This document shows, piece after piece, positions 31,884 to 40,268 of a DNA stretch of 64,000 nt. A program made the translations under genes and the position numbers. Each line of letters opens with the position of its first letter. The first letter of the stretch is position 1. Source of the DNA: Roseibium aggregatum (lineage in GTDB: Bacteria > Pseudomonadota > Alphaproteobacteria > Rhizobiales > Stappiaceae); NCBI RefSeq assembly GCF_017309185.1, contig NZ_JAEKJZ010000005.1:1-64000 (forward strand), in the 5' to 3' direction. The notes below the pieces were generated by a model. It was not told where the DNA came from. It searched no databases and saw only the letters and a list, made by a program, of their open reading frames with translations.

Positions 31884-33242
31884 ATGACTGACGAAACAAA
31901 TAACACAGGTCCGACGATCGTTAAGCCGAAGGGCTTGTTCGCCGCACTTGAGATCGACACCCGGCTCATGGGCATGATCGGCGCATTCATCGTGATCGCG
32001 CTTGTGTTCCAGATCTGGACGGGCATCAACGCGCAGGGGTTGACCGGCGATATCGCCTGGAACCCGTTCTCCTGGCTCATTGACGGCCGGTTCCTGACAC
32101 CGCGCAACATTTTCAATCTGACCATCCAGACGGTCAGCGTCGCGATCATGGCGACCGGCATGGTCTTCGTGATTGTCACCCGGCACATCGATTTGTCGGT
32201 CGGCTCGCTCCTGGCGACCTGTTCGGCGATGATGGCGGTGGTTCAGACGGTGGTTGCGCCGAATTGGCTTGGCCTCGGGCTCGAGAACCCGATGATCGCG
32301 CCCCTGGCCATTGTCGTCGGTCTGATCACCGGCGCGGCAATCGGCGCCTTCCACGGCTACCTGATCGGCTATCTGACGATCCCGGCCTTTATCGTGACCC
32401 TGGGCGGTCTTTTCGTCTGGCGCAACGTTGCCTGGCACCTGACCGGCGGCCAGACGATCGGCCCGCTCGACGCCAATTTCCAGCTGTTTGGCGGCATCAA
32501 CGGAACCCTGGGGGTCACCTGGAGCTGGATCTTCGGTCTCCTGGCCGTCGCCGTCGCCGTTTACGGCCTGTTCTCGGCCCGCCGGCAACGGCTCAGTCAC
32601 GAATTTTCCGTCAAGCCCGTGTGGGCGGAGGCGACCATTGCCGCTGTCATTTCCGTTGTGATCCTCGGGTTCGTGGCGGTTCTCAATTCCTACGAAGTGC
32701 CGACGCGCCGCCTTGCGCGCCTGTTCGAGGACCGGGGCGAGATCATGCCCGAGGGCTTCACGACCGGCTACGGATTGCCGATCAGTGTGCTCCTGTTGAT
32801 CGTCGTCGTTGTCGGCATGACGGTCCTGGCGACCCGGACACGGTTGGGCCGCTACATCTACGCCACCGGCGGCAACCCGGAAGCGGCTCAGCTCGCCGGC
32901 ATCCGCACCCGTCTCCTGACAGTGAAGATCTTTCTGATTGTCGGTCTGCTGTGCGCCATCTCGGCGGTCGTGGCCAGCGCGCGCCAGACGTTTCACTCCA
33001 ACGATATCGGCACGCTGGACGAACTGCGCGTGATCGCCGCCGCGGTGATTGGCGGGACTGCACTCGCCGGAGGCGTCGGCACGATCTACGGTGCCGTGCT
33101 CGGAGCGCTGATCATGCAGTCCTTGCAGTCCGGTATGGCGATGGTGGGAGTGGATGCACCCTATCAGAATATCGTCGTCGGGGTCGTTCTGGTCCTCGCG
33201 GTCTGGATCGATATCGTCTACCGCAAGCGCACGGGGAGCTAA
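31884..33242 (+). CDS. xylH: Xylose ABC transporter permease
   Basis: This 452-residue permease of the ribose/xylose (CUT2) class has ten or more membrane helices. Family segments include IVTRHIDLSVGSLLATCSAM and TLGGLFVWRNVAWHLTGGQT. It is longer than RbsC-type permeases, as XylH proteins often are, with an extra loop near residues 230-300 that contains charged residues. It lies 79 bases after xylF and 4 bases before the ATPase gene. It forms the channel alone, as a homodimer. Confidence 0.93.
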   Translation: MTDETNNTGPTIVKPKGLFAALEIDTRLMGMIGAFIVIALVFQIWTGINAQGLTGDIAWNPFSWLIDGRFLTPRNIFNLTIQTVSVAIMATGMVFVIVTRHIDLSVGSLLATCSAMMAVVQTVVAPNWLGLGLENPMIAPLAIVVGLITGAAIGAFHGYLIGYLTIPAFIVTLGGLFVWRNVAWHLTGGQTIGPLDANFQLFGGINGTLGVTWSWIFGLLAVAVAVYGLFSARRQRLSHEFSVKPVWAEATIAAVISVVILGFVAVLNSYEVPTRRLARLFEDRGEIMPEGFTTGYGLPISVLLLIVVVVGMTVLATRTRLGRYIYATGGNPEAAQLAGIRTRLLTVKIFLIVGLLCAISAVVASARQTFHSNDIGTLDELRVIAAAVIGGTALAGGVGTIYGAVLGALIMQSLQSGMAMVGVDAPYQNIVVGVVLVLAVWIDIVYRKRTGS

Positions 33243-33246
33243 GTCC

Positions 33247-34056
33247 ATGTCCGACAAGATCGAGCGCACCGGAAAACCGCTCATTGAAATGTGCAACATG
33301 CAAAAGGCCTTCGGCGGCATTCGCGCCGTCGACGGGGTCTCCATAGATCTTTACCCGGGTGAGGTGGTCGGTGTTCTCGGCCACAACGGCGCGGGAAAAT
33401 CGGTGCTGATGAAAATGCTCTCCGGCGCGATTCAGCGCGACGCGGGGGAGATCTACGTCAACGGTGAGCTTGCGGAGATCAACAATCCGCGCGACGCGCG
33501 CTCCTATCAGATCGAGACAATCTACCAGTATCTGGCGCTCGCGGACAATCTCGACGCGTCCTCCAACCTGTTTCTGGGGCGCGAGCTGACCACGCCGCTG
33601 GGGTTCGTCAACGATGCGTTGATGGAGGCCGAGACCCGCAAGATCATGGGCCGCCTGACACCGAACTTCCGCCGCTTTCATACGCCCGTCGCCGGATTGT
33701 CCGGGGGGCAGCGCCAGTCCGTTGCGATCAGCCGCGCGGTCTATTTCAACGCGAAGATCCTGATCATGGACGAACCGACGGCGGCGCTTGGCGTGCAGGA
33801 AACCAAAATGGTTGTCGATCTGGTCGACGAGCTGAAGAAGCAGGGTATCGGCATTCTGCTGATCGACCACGATATCCACCAGGTGAAGACCCTGTGCGAC
33901 CGCGCCAATGTCATGAAAAACGGCAAGCTTGTCGGTACGGTGGTCGTCGATGAGGTCACCGAGGACGATATGCTCGGCATGATCATTGCCGGAAAATGTC
34001 CCCCCGGAGGAATCCCGGGGCCGGGCGCGATCAATTCGGACAACGCAGCCGCCTGA
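33247..34056 (+). CDS. xylG: Xylose ABC transporter ATPase, single ABC domain
   Basis: This 269-residue ATPase has one ABC domain with Walker A GHNGAGKSV, signature LSGGQRQSVAISRAV and Walker B ILIMDEPTAALGV. Classical XylG of E. coli is about 510 residues with two such domains; the short form is like FrcA of Sinorhizobium fructose transport and would act as a dimer. The helix-switch His is in LLIDHDIHQV. The ATG at 33247 lies directly after the xylH stop. The gene ends with a GC-rich stem-loop before xylB. Confidence 0.92.
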   Translation: MSDKIERTGKPLIEMCNMQKAFGGIRAVDGVSIDLYPGEVVGVLGHNGAGKSVLMKMLSGAIQRDAGEIYVNGELAEINNPRDARSYQIETIYQYLALADNLDASSNLFLGRELTTPLGFVNDALMEAETRKIMGRLTPNFRRFHTPVAGLSGGQRQSVAISRAVYFNAKILIMDEPTAALGVQETKMVVDLVDELKKQGIGILLIDHDIHQVKTLCDRANVMKNGKLVGTVVVDEVTEDDMLGMIIAGKCPPGGIPGPGAINSDNAAA

Positions 34057-34107
34057 TTTTCGGACGGTCCGGGTCGCGGATGCAGCCCGGGCCGGACCGC
34101 ACGACCC

Positions 34108-34131
34108 CGCGCCGGCAATGATGCCGGCGCG
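34108..34131 (+). terminator. GC-rich stem-loop between xylG and xylB
   Basis: CGCGCCGGCA and TGCCGGCGCG form a perfect ten-base stem with an ATGA loop, followed by CTCTTT. It may end or weaken the transport transcript before xylBA. The T-run is poor, so it is likely partial. Confidence 0.5.
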
Positions 34132-34163
34132 CTCTTTCAGACCTGAAATGAGGAACGCCCCTC

Positions 34164-35615
34164 ATGTTTATCGGCCTCGATATCGGAACCAGTTCCGTCA
34201 AAGCCATACTGCTCGGCGCGGACCAGTTGCTGATCGCCTCCGCAACGGCGGATCTGACCGTGGAACGCCCGCACCCGGGCTGGTCTGAGCAGGATCCGGA
34301 AAGCTGGTGGACGGCTTGCGAAACGGTTCTGGACACCTTGAAGCGCAAGGCGCCGGCGGAGCTGGCAGCGGTCAGGGGCATCGGCCTCTCCGGCCACATG
34401 CACGGCGCGACCCTGCTGGATGGAAACGGCCGGCCGCTGCGTCCCTGCATCCTGTGGAACGACGGCCGCTCGGGCAAACAATGTGCGGACCTGCAGGCCA
34501 CCGAACCGCAATTCCTGACCAGGGGCGGCAATCTGGTGATGCCCGGCTTCACCGCGCCGAAGCTGCAATGGGTGCGCGAAAACGAGCCGGATATTTTCAG
34601 CAAGACCGAAATGGTGCTCCTGCCCAAGGATTATGTGCGCTTCAAGCTCACCGGAGACTATGTCGGCGACATGTCCGACAGCGCGGGCACGCTCTGGATG
34701 GATGTCGCGAAAAGGGATTGGTGCGACGATCTTCTTGCTGCCACCGGCCTGACGCGAAAGCAGATGCCGCGCCTGGTCGAGGGATCGGAGAGTTCGGGCA
34801 CCGTCAGATCCGATCTGTGCGGCCGCTGGGGCTTCGATGCGCCTCCGGTCGTCGCCGGCGGCGGCGGCGACAACGCGGCGGCGGCCTGCGGCGTCGGTGC
34901 GGTCACGCCCGGCTCGGCCTTCGTCTCGCTGGGAACCTCCGGCGTGCTCTTCGTCACCAACGACAGGTTCTCACCCAACGTGGAGGGCGCCGTCCACGCC
35001 TTTTGCCACGCCTTGCCGGACACCTGGCACCAGATGGGCGTTATCCTGTCGGCGACCGACAGCCTGAACTGGCTGGCGAGGATCCTGAAGAAAACGCCGG
35101 GTGACCTGACCGCGGAGCTCGGCAGGGTGTCCGGCCCGTCCGGCGTGTCGTTCCTGCCCTATCTGGGGGGCGAGCGCACGCCGCACAACGATGTCGAGAT
35201 CCGGGCCGGCTTTGCGGGAATCTCCCATGAAACCGACGACAGGGAGCTGACCCACGCGGTTCTCGACGGGGTCGCCTTCGCCCTCAAGGACTGTCTGGAG
35301 GCTTTGAGCGTCGCCGGTACCAAGATCGACAGGCTGCTGGCCGTCGGCGGCGGGTCCCGGTCGCACACCTGGCTGGAAATCATAGCGAGCCTGCTGGGCG
35401 TTCCGGTCGATGTGCCGGTCGACGGCGATTTCGGCGGCTCGCTCGGCGCGGCGCGGCTCGGTCAGGCCGCGGCGACCGGAACGACGGAAGGCATATTCGC
35501 CAGACCGGCCCTCAAGGCGACCATCGATCCCCTCCCGGCTCTCTCGGAACCCTATGCCGAGGCCTATGGCCGTTGGCGCAAACTTTACCCGGCACTGAAA
35601 CAGGCTGGCTTTTAA
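34164..35615 (+). CDS. xylB: Xylulokinase
   Basis: This 483-residue FGGY-family kinase phosphorylates D-xylulose to xylulose 5-phosphate. The N-terminal phosphate-binding strand FIGLDIGTSSVKAIL, the MHGATLLD segment, the catalytic Asp region TLWMDVAKRDW, and LAVGGGSRSHTWLEIIASLL in the C-terminal ATP-binding domain all fit XylB. The length matches that of E. coli XylB (484). It lies 12 bases upstream of xylA and 107 bases after xylG. Confidence 0.95.
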   Translation: MFIGLDIGTSSVKAILLGADQLLIASATADLTVERPHPGWSEQDPESWWTACETVLDTLKRKAPAELAAVRGIGLSGHMHGATLLDGNGRPLRPCILWNDGRSGKQCADLQATEPQFLTRGGNLVMPGFTAPKLQWVRENEPDIFSKTEMVLLPKDYVRFKLTGDYVGDMSDSAGTLWMDVAKRDWCDDLLAATGLTRKQMPRLVEGSESSGTVRSDLCGRWGFDAPPVVAGGGGDNAAAACGVGAVTPGSAFVSLGTSGVLFVTNDRFSPNVEGAVHAFCHALPDTWHQMGVILSATDSLNWLARILKKTPGDLTAELGRVSGPSGVSFLPYLGGERTPHNDVEIRAGFAGISHETDDRELTHAVLDGVAFALKDCLEALSVAGTKIDRLLAVGGGSRSHTWLEIIASLLGVPVDVPVDGDFGGSLGAARLGQAAATGTTEGIFARPALKATIDPLPALSEPYAEAYGRWRKLYPALKQAGF

Positions 35616-35627
35616 GGAGCAATCATC

Positions 35628-36947
35628 ATGAGCACTGGATTTTTCGGCGATCTTCAGCCGATCCGTTTCGCCGGTCCCGACAGCACCGATCCGCTGACTT
35701 ACCGGCACTACAACAAGGACGAGATCGTGCTCGGCAAGCGGATGGAGGACCATTTGCGTCTTGCCGTCTGCTACTGGCACAGCTTCTGTTGGCCGGGCCT
35801 TGATCCCTTTGGCGGCGAAACCTTCATGCGCCCCTGGATGGCCGCCGGAGGCGATCCGATGGAACAGGCGAAGGTCAAGGCCGATGTCGCCTTCGAGATG
35901 TTCCAGATCCTTGGGATGCCGTTTTTTACCTTCCACGATCGCGACATCGCCCCGGAAGGCGCAACGCTTGCCGAAAGCAACGCCAATGTGAATGCCATTG
36001 CCGACATCTTCGAAAGGAAAATGGCAGACACCGGCATAGGCCTTCTCTGGGGCACGGCCAACATGTTCTCCAACCGCCGCTACATGGGCGGAGCGGCAAC
36101 CAATCCAGACCCGGACGTCTTCGCCTATGCGGCGGCCCAGGTGAAGAACGCCATGGACGTCACCTCCCGGCTGAACGGCCAGAACTATGTTCTGTGGGGA
36201 GGCCGCGAAGGTTACGAGACCCTGCTCAACACGAACATCAAGCAGGAACTGGACCAGCTCGGCCGCTTCCTAAACATGGTGGTGGAGTACAAGCACAAGA
36301 TCGGCTTCAAGGGCACGATCCTGATCGAACCGAAGCCGCAGGAGCCGTCGAAGCATCAGTATGACTATGATGTCGGCACGGTCTTCGGCTTCCTGAAGGA
36401 TTACGGCCTGGAAAACGAGGTCAAGATGAACATCGAACAGGGTCACGCGATCCTGGCCGGCCATTCCTTCGAGCACGAACTGCACATGGCGCGCGCGCAC
36501 GGCATTCTCGGCTCCGTCGACATGAACCGCAACGACTATCAGTGCGGCTGGGACACGGATCATTTCGGCATGAATGTGCCGGAACTGGCGCTGGCCTACT
36601 ACGAGATCCTGATGGGCGGCGGCTTTACCACCGGCGGAACCAATTTCGACGCCAAGCTGCGCCGCCAGTCCATCGAGCCGGTCGACCTGATCCAGGGCCA
36701 CGTCGGCTCCGCAGACGCCATCGCACGGGGCCTCAAGGCCGCCGCGGCGATGATCGAGGACGGCCGCCTCAAGGGCTTCGTGGAAGACCGCTATGCCGGC
36801 TGGAAGAAACCGGAAAACGCGGAGATCCTCAAGGGCGGCTCCTCGCTCGAGGCGCTGGCCGACCGCGTGCATGCCGCCGACCTGGAACCGCAGCCGAAGT
36901 CCGGCAAGCAGGAATACCTGGAAAGCCTGGTGAATCTTTTTGTCTGA
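35628..36947 (+). CDS. xylA: Xylose isomerase
   Basis: This 439-residue class II xylose isomerase converts D-xylose to D-xylulose. The active-site segments [13 protein letters not shown] (catalytic His/Asp) and [15 protein letters not shown] are intact, as are the metal ligands in [14 protein letters not shown] and in [17 protein letters not shown]. The length equals that of E. coli XylA (440). A good ribosome site (AAGGAGC) precedes the ATG. It ends the xylose operon and is followed by a large palindromic repeat. Confidence 0.97.
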   Translation: MSTGFFGDLQPIRFAGPDSTDPLTYRHYNKDEIVLGKRMEDHLRLAVCYWHSFCWPGLDPFGGETFMRPWMAAGGDPMEQAKVKADVAFEMFQILGMPFFTFHDRDIAPEGATLAESNANVNAIADIFERKMADTGIGLLWGTANMFSNRRYMGGAATNPDPDVFAYAAAQVKNAMDVTSRLNGQNYVLWGGREGYETLLNTNIKQELDQLGRFLNMVVEYKHKIGFKGTILIEPKPQEPSKHQYDYDVGTVFGFLKDYGLENEVKMNIEQGHAILAGHSFEHELHMARAHGILGSVDMNRNDYQCGWDTDHFGMNVPELALAYYEILMGGGFTTGGTNFDAKLRRQSIEPVDLIQGHVGSADAIARGLKAAAAMIEDGRLKGFVEDRYAGWKKPENAEILKGGSSLEALADRVHAADLEPQPKSGKQEYLESLVNLFV

Positions 36948-37010
36948 CTTTTCAGGGCGTCTTTAACGCCTGCACCAAGGTCGTGAAGACCACGATCTTC
37001 GCCACATGCA

Positions 37011-37170
37011 CCCGTCTCCCCCCTTGCGGGGGAGATGTCAGCCTTCGCAGACAGAGGGGGGCACCCTCCCGATTTCTTTCAGCTTTTCGGGATGCCGCGC
37101 CCCCGAAACACCCCCCTCTGTCCGTTTCACGGACATCTCCCCCGCAAGGGGGGAGAGGGGCGGAAGCGGA
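37011..37170. repeat. Large GC-rich palindromic extragenic repeat
   Basis: The arms at 37011-37062 and 37109-37170 are inverted copies of each other. Each contains its own hairpin, TCTCCCCCCTTGCGGGGGAGA or its complement, and a shared CAGAGGGGG block. Sequences of this kind are known as dispersed intergenic palindromes in Hyphomicrobiales. It lies between xylA and the convergent mmcB gene and could also work as a two-way terminator. Confidence 0.75.
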
Positions 37171-37232
37171 AATGCCCTAACGACCAATCGTCCACAAACC
37201 GACCGTTCAAACCGCCTGTTGAAGTTTAAACC

Positions 37233-37742
37233 TCACAGCCCGGCGAAATACCGCGCTCCATCCGGATCGCTCAGATCGTGCAGCCTGTTGGCCGCGTGCC
37301 TTGCGAAACGGTGGGTGACGGATTTCCGGGTCGCGGCGGCAAGCTTGTGTTCCGGAGCCTCGCGCAGGATTTCCGCGCCGAAGCCGTCGGAGACGATCAG
37401 GCCGGCATCTTCCGGGAAGATGTCGAGTGGCACGTCCGGATGGGTGGCGAAATAGAGCCGGTCGCAATGCCAGCGGTAGTCCGGCCATTTGCTGTCGGCC
37501 CGCAAGTCGGCGACCGAGGATTTGACCTCGACGATCCAGAGCTGGTGTTTCGGGCCGAGTGCCAGAAGGTCCGCCCGGCGCGCGGAGGCGAGCGTCACTT
37601 CCGGGAGGCAGGCGAAATCGAGTTGGCGCAGCAGCCGGGCCGTTCCGCGCCAGACCTTGAGCGCGGTCTCCGACTGGCGGCCGTCCTTCAACGGATCGTC
37701 AAGCTGAATGCGGCCTGAGCCTGGTTCCGGATCGTTGTGCAT
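37233..37742 (-). CDS. mmcB: MmcB family DNA repair protein
   Basis: This 169-residue protein matches MmcB, an alphaproteobacterial SOS gene linked to mitomycin C resistance in Caulobacter. A PD-(D/E)XK nuclease-like core is visible as RRADLLALG and LWIVEVKSSVADLRAD. The LexA box GTTC-N7-GTTC lies only 9 bases upstream of the ATG, so the gene should be repressed by LexA and induced by DNA damage. It has its own promoter and no operon partner. A basic C-terminal part (LAAATRKSVTHRFAR) may bind DNA. Confidence 0.9.
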   Translation of the reverse strand: MHNDPEPGSGRIQLDDPLKDGRQSETALKVWRGTARLLRQLDFACLPEVTLASARRADLLALGPKHQLWIVEVKSSVADLRADSKWPDYRWHCDRLYFATHPDVPLDIFPEDAGLIVSDGFGAEILREAPEHKLAAATRKSVTHRFARHAANRLHDLSDPDGARYFAGL

Positions 37743-37751
37743 CTGGAATTT

Positions 37752-37766
37752 GTTCCATATTTGTTC
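37752..37766 (-). promoter_or_regulatory. LexA (SOS) box upstream of mmcB
   Basis: GTTCCATATTTGTTC fits exactly the alphaproteobacterial LexA consensus GTTC-N7-GTTC. It ends 9 bases from the mmcB start codon, a place where repressor would block transcription. Confidence 0.85.
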
Positions 37767-37895
37767 TAGAAAGGCAAGATGGATCGCGACATGGCTTGCG
37801 CGGCATGCGGAACTGGCGTGTTATAGACGCGCATGTCCGGGTCAGGTCCGATAGACATTGTCCGGACGGGGCAGATCAAGGTTACGGGTGAGGAA

Positions 37896-38381
37896 ATGGT
37901 TTCGAAAGCGACTTGGGTGGTTCTCTTCAGCGCCGTACTGGCGGCCGGCGGTCCCGCATTGGCCGGCAAGGGCGATCTCAAATTCGACGTTCCCAAATCC
38001 GCGCCGCTTCTCCAGGGCCGCGCCCTCGACCTGAGGTTCGCAGACTTCGCCCAAGGCATCTGGGTCCGGGACCCGGAGGATTGTCCCGGTCCCTCCATCG
38101 ACCGGAGCAAACCCGGCTCGGCGCTCGCCATATACCGGGGCCTTTGGGAAGCCCCGGATCGGATCTGTCAGGTTTACGGCGCCGAACTTGGGCGCCGCGA
38201 AACGCAGCGCGCGGCGATCAGCTGCACCCTGACCGACGGCGGCGAGGCGATCGAACTTGTCACGGTCCGGCCCAGGGGCACGCAGGGCCTGCTCGTCCAG
38301 GAAGGCGAGCGCGCCCCGGTGCAGTACCGCTTCTGCGCGCGGATCGTACCGATCCTGCAATCGGCCAGCAGTGTCGACTGA
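37896..38381 (+). CDS. Small exported protein, hypothetical
   Basis: The 161-residue product starts with a signal sequence (VSKATWVVLFSAVLAAGGPA, cut after ALA). The mature part has several Cys residues (in DPEDCPG, DRICQVYG, AISCTLTD and YRFCARIV) that could form disulfide bonds. I do not recognise a family. The ATG at 37896 is chosen because it puts the signal sequence at the N-terminus, though an in-frame start 63 bases upstream exists. It runs divergently from mmcB and toward the SulP gene. Confidence 0.65.
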   Translation: MVSKATWVVLFSAVLAAGGPALAGKGDLKFDVPKSAPLLQGRALDLRFADFAQGIWVRDPEDCPGPSIDRSKPGSALAIYRGLWEAPDRICQVYGAELGRRETQRAAISCTLTDGGEAIELVTVRPRGTQGLLVQEGERAPVQYRFCARIVPILQSASSVD

Positions 38382-38417
38382 CCGGTGCCGACTGACCGGG
38401 CCTTTGAGGCCGCGGTT

Positions 38418-40202
38418 CTAGATTTCGGGACCCGCCCACACGTTTGACTGGGCGGTCTTTTTCGGGGTCCTGGCTTCGGCGATATGCGCGGTAACCGGGT
38501 CCAGGGTGCAAAGCGCCTCATACTGGCTGAGAAAGACCTTGCCGGTCAGGTGAGACAGAAAATCCGCTTTCCGCAATCTGTCCATCACCGGACCCTTGAC
38601 CTCCGACAAATGGAAGCTGACCTTGGAATCCGCCAGCCGGTGGTTGATTTCTTCCAGGCTTTCCAGAGCGCTCGCGTCGATCTCGTTGACGGCGGGACAC
38701 ATCAGGACGACATGTTCAATGTCCGGTTTTTCGGCAACGAGCGCGTAGACCCTGTCTTCCAGGAACCGGGAGTTGGCGAAGAACAGGCTCTCGTCGACCC
38801 TGAGCGACAGGACCTTGTCTCCGGTCACGACCATGTGCCGGTCGATGTTCCGGAAATGCTCGGTGCCGGGGACGATACCGACGATCGCCATATGCGGCCG
38901 GCTGCTGCGATAAAGGTAAAGCGCGATGGACAGCGCGACGCCGGTGACGACACCGGGTTCGACACCGAAGAACAGCGTCAGCAGGATCGTCGCGGCCATG
39001 GCCGCGAAATCGCTTTTCGAATAGGTGAAAGTCCGTTTGATGGCGCCGAGATCGACCAGCGAAAGCACGGCCACGATGATGGTGGCGGCAAGGGTGGCCT
39101 GCGGCAGATTGGTGAGAAGCGGCGTCAGGAACAGGGTGGCGAGAGCGATCCCGATGGCGGTGAAGCCTCCGGCGGCGGGGGTGGCCGCACCGGCGTCGAA
39201 ATTCACGACGGAGCGCGAAAACCCGCCGGTGACCGCGTAACCGCCGGAGACGGCGGAGGCCAGATTGGCGGTTCCCAGGCCGATGAGCTCCTGGTCCGGA
39301 TCGATCCGCTGCCGTTTCTTGGCCGCGAGCGTCTGGGCGACGGATACGGATTCGACGAAGCCGATGACGGAAATCAGAAAGGCCGGTCCAGCGAGCGCCA
39401 GCCACAGGTCGGGGTCGAATGTCGGCAATTGCGGTGCGGGCAAGCCGGACGGAATGTCGCCGACGGTGCGTACGCCGCGCCCGGCAAGGTCGAAGGCGGC
39501 GGACAGAAGCGTCGTCACCGCGACCGCCGCGACGGGACCGGCCTTGGCCAGAAGGTCGGCCAGAAACGGTTTCAAGCCCAGCCCGAGCAGAAGCTTTTTA
39601 AGGCCTTTGCGCACCCAGAACAAAAAGGCGGTTGCCGACACACCGATCGCAAAGGTGATCCAGTTCATTTCTCCCAGCCGGCTGCCGATCGACAAGAGGA
39701 TGTCGTAGAGCGTGTGGCCGCTCGCCTTGACGCCGAGAATATGCTTGAGCTGACTGGCGGCGATCAGCAGTCCGGAAGCGGTGATGAAGCCGGAGATCAC
39801 CGGGTGGCTCAGGAGGTTGGCCAGGAACCCCAGCCGGAACAGGCCCATGGCGACCAGCATGAGGCCGGAGAGCAGCGCGATCACTATAGCCGCTTCAAGA
39901 TAGGCCGGCGTCCCCTGCCGTGTGAATTCGCCGACCGCCGAAGCGGTCATCAGCGAGACAACGGCGACGGGACCGACCGCCAAAGCACGGCTGGTGCCGA
40001 AAAACGTATAGGCGACCAGCGGCAGAATGGAGGCGTAAAGCCCGACTTCGGGCGGCAGGCCCGCAAGGAGTGCGTAGGCGAGGGACTGCGGGATCAGCAT
40101 GATCGTCACGATCACCGCGGCGACCACGTCGCTGGTGGCTGTTTCCTTGTTGTAATCCTTGCCCCAGTCGAGGATCGGCAGATAGCGCTGCAGCAGCTTC
40201 AT
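38418..40202 (-). CDS. SulP-family anion permease with STAS domain
   Basis: This 594-residue protein has the SulP transport core with VAAVIVTIMLIPQSLAYALLAG near the N-terminus and about 10-14 membrane helices, and a C-terminal STAS domain with VLMCPAVNEIDASALESLEE. SulP carriers move sulfate, sulfite, bicarbonate or other anions. It lies 66 bases after the rhodanese-SQR fusion gene on the same strand, so in this cluster it most likely exports or exchanges sulfite or sulfate formed from sulfide. The substrate is an inference from context. Confidence 0.88.
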   Translation of the reverse strand: MKLLQRYLPILDWGKDYNKETATSDVVAAVIVTIMLIPQSLAYALLAGLPPEVGLYASILPLVAYTFFGTSRALAVGPVAVVSLMTASAVGEFTRQGTPAYLEAAIVIALLSGLMLVAMGLFRLGFLANLLSHPVISGFITASGLLIAASQLKHILGVKASGHTLYDILLSIGSRLGEMNWITFAIGVSATAFLFWVRKGLKKLLLGLGLKPFLADLLAKAGPVAAVAVTTLLSAAFDLAGRGVRTVGDIPSGLPAPQLPTFDPDLWLALAGPAFLISVIGFVESVSVAQTLAAKKRQRIDPDQELIGLGTANLASAVSGGYAVTGGFSRSVVNFDAGAATPAAGGFTAIGIALATLFLTPLLTNLPQATLAATIIVAVLSLVDLGAIKRTFTYSKSDFAAMAATILLTLFFGVEPGVVTGVALSIALYLYRSSRPHMAIVGIVPGTEHFRNIDRHMVVTGDKVLSLRVDESLFFANSRFLEDRVYALVAEKPDIEHVVLMCPAVNEIDASALESLEEINHRLADSKVSFHLSEVKGPVMDRLRKADFLSHLTGKVFLSQYEALCTLDPVTAHIAEARTPKKTAQSNVWAGPEI

Positions 40203-40268
40203 TCGTTGGCCTTTGACATGCAGAAGAGAACCGAGCCGGTTGCCCGGCTCGAGTCGGTTTGAGGAGTC

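Noticed and set aside
38484..40262. A 592-codon frame antisense to the SulP gene
   Set aside because: It is His/Asp/Arg/Gln-rich without a domain, the typical shadow of a membrane protein gene.
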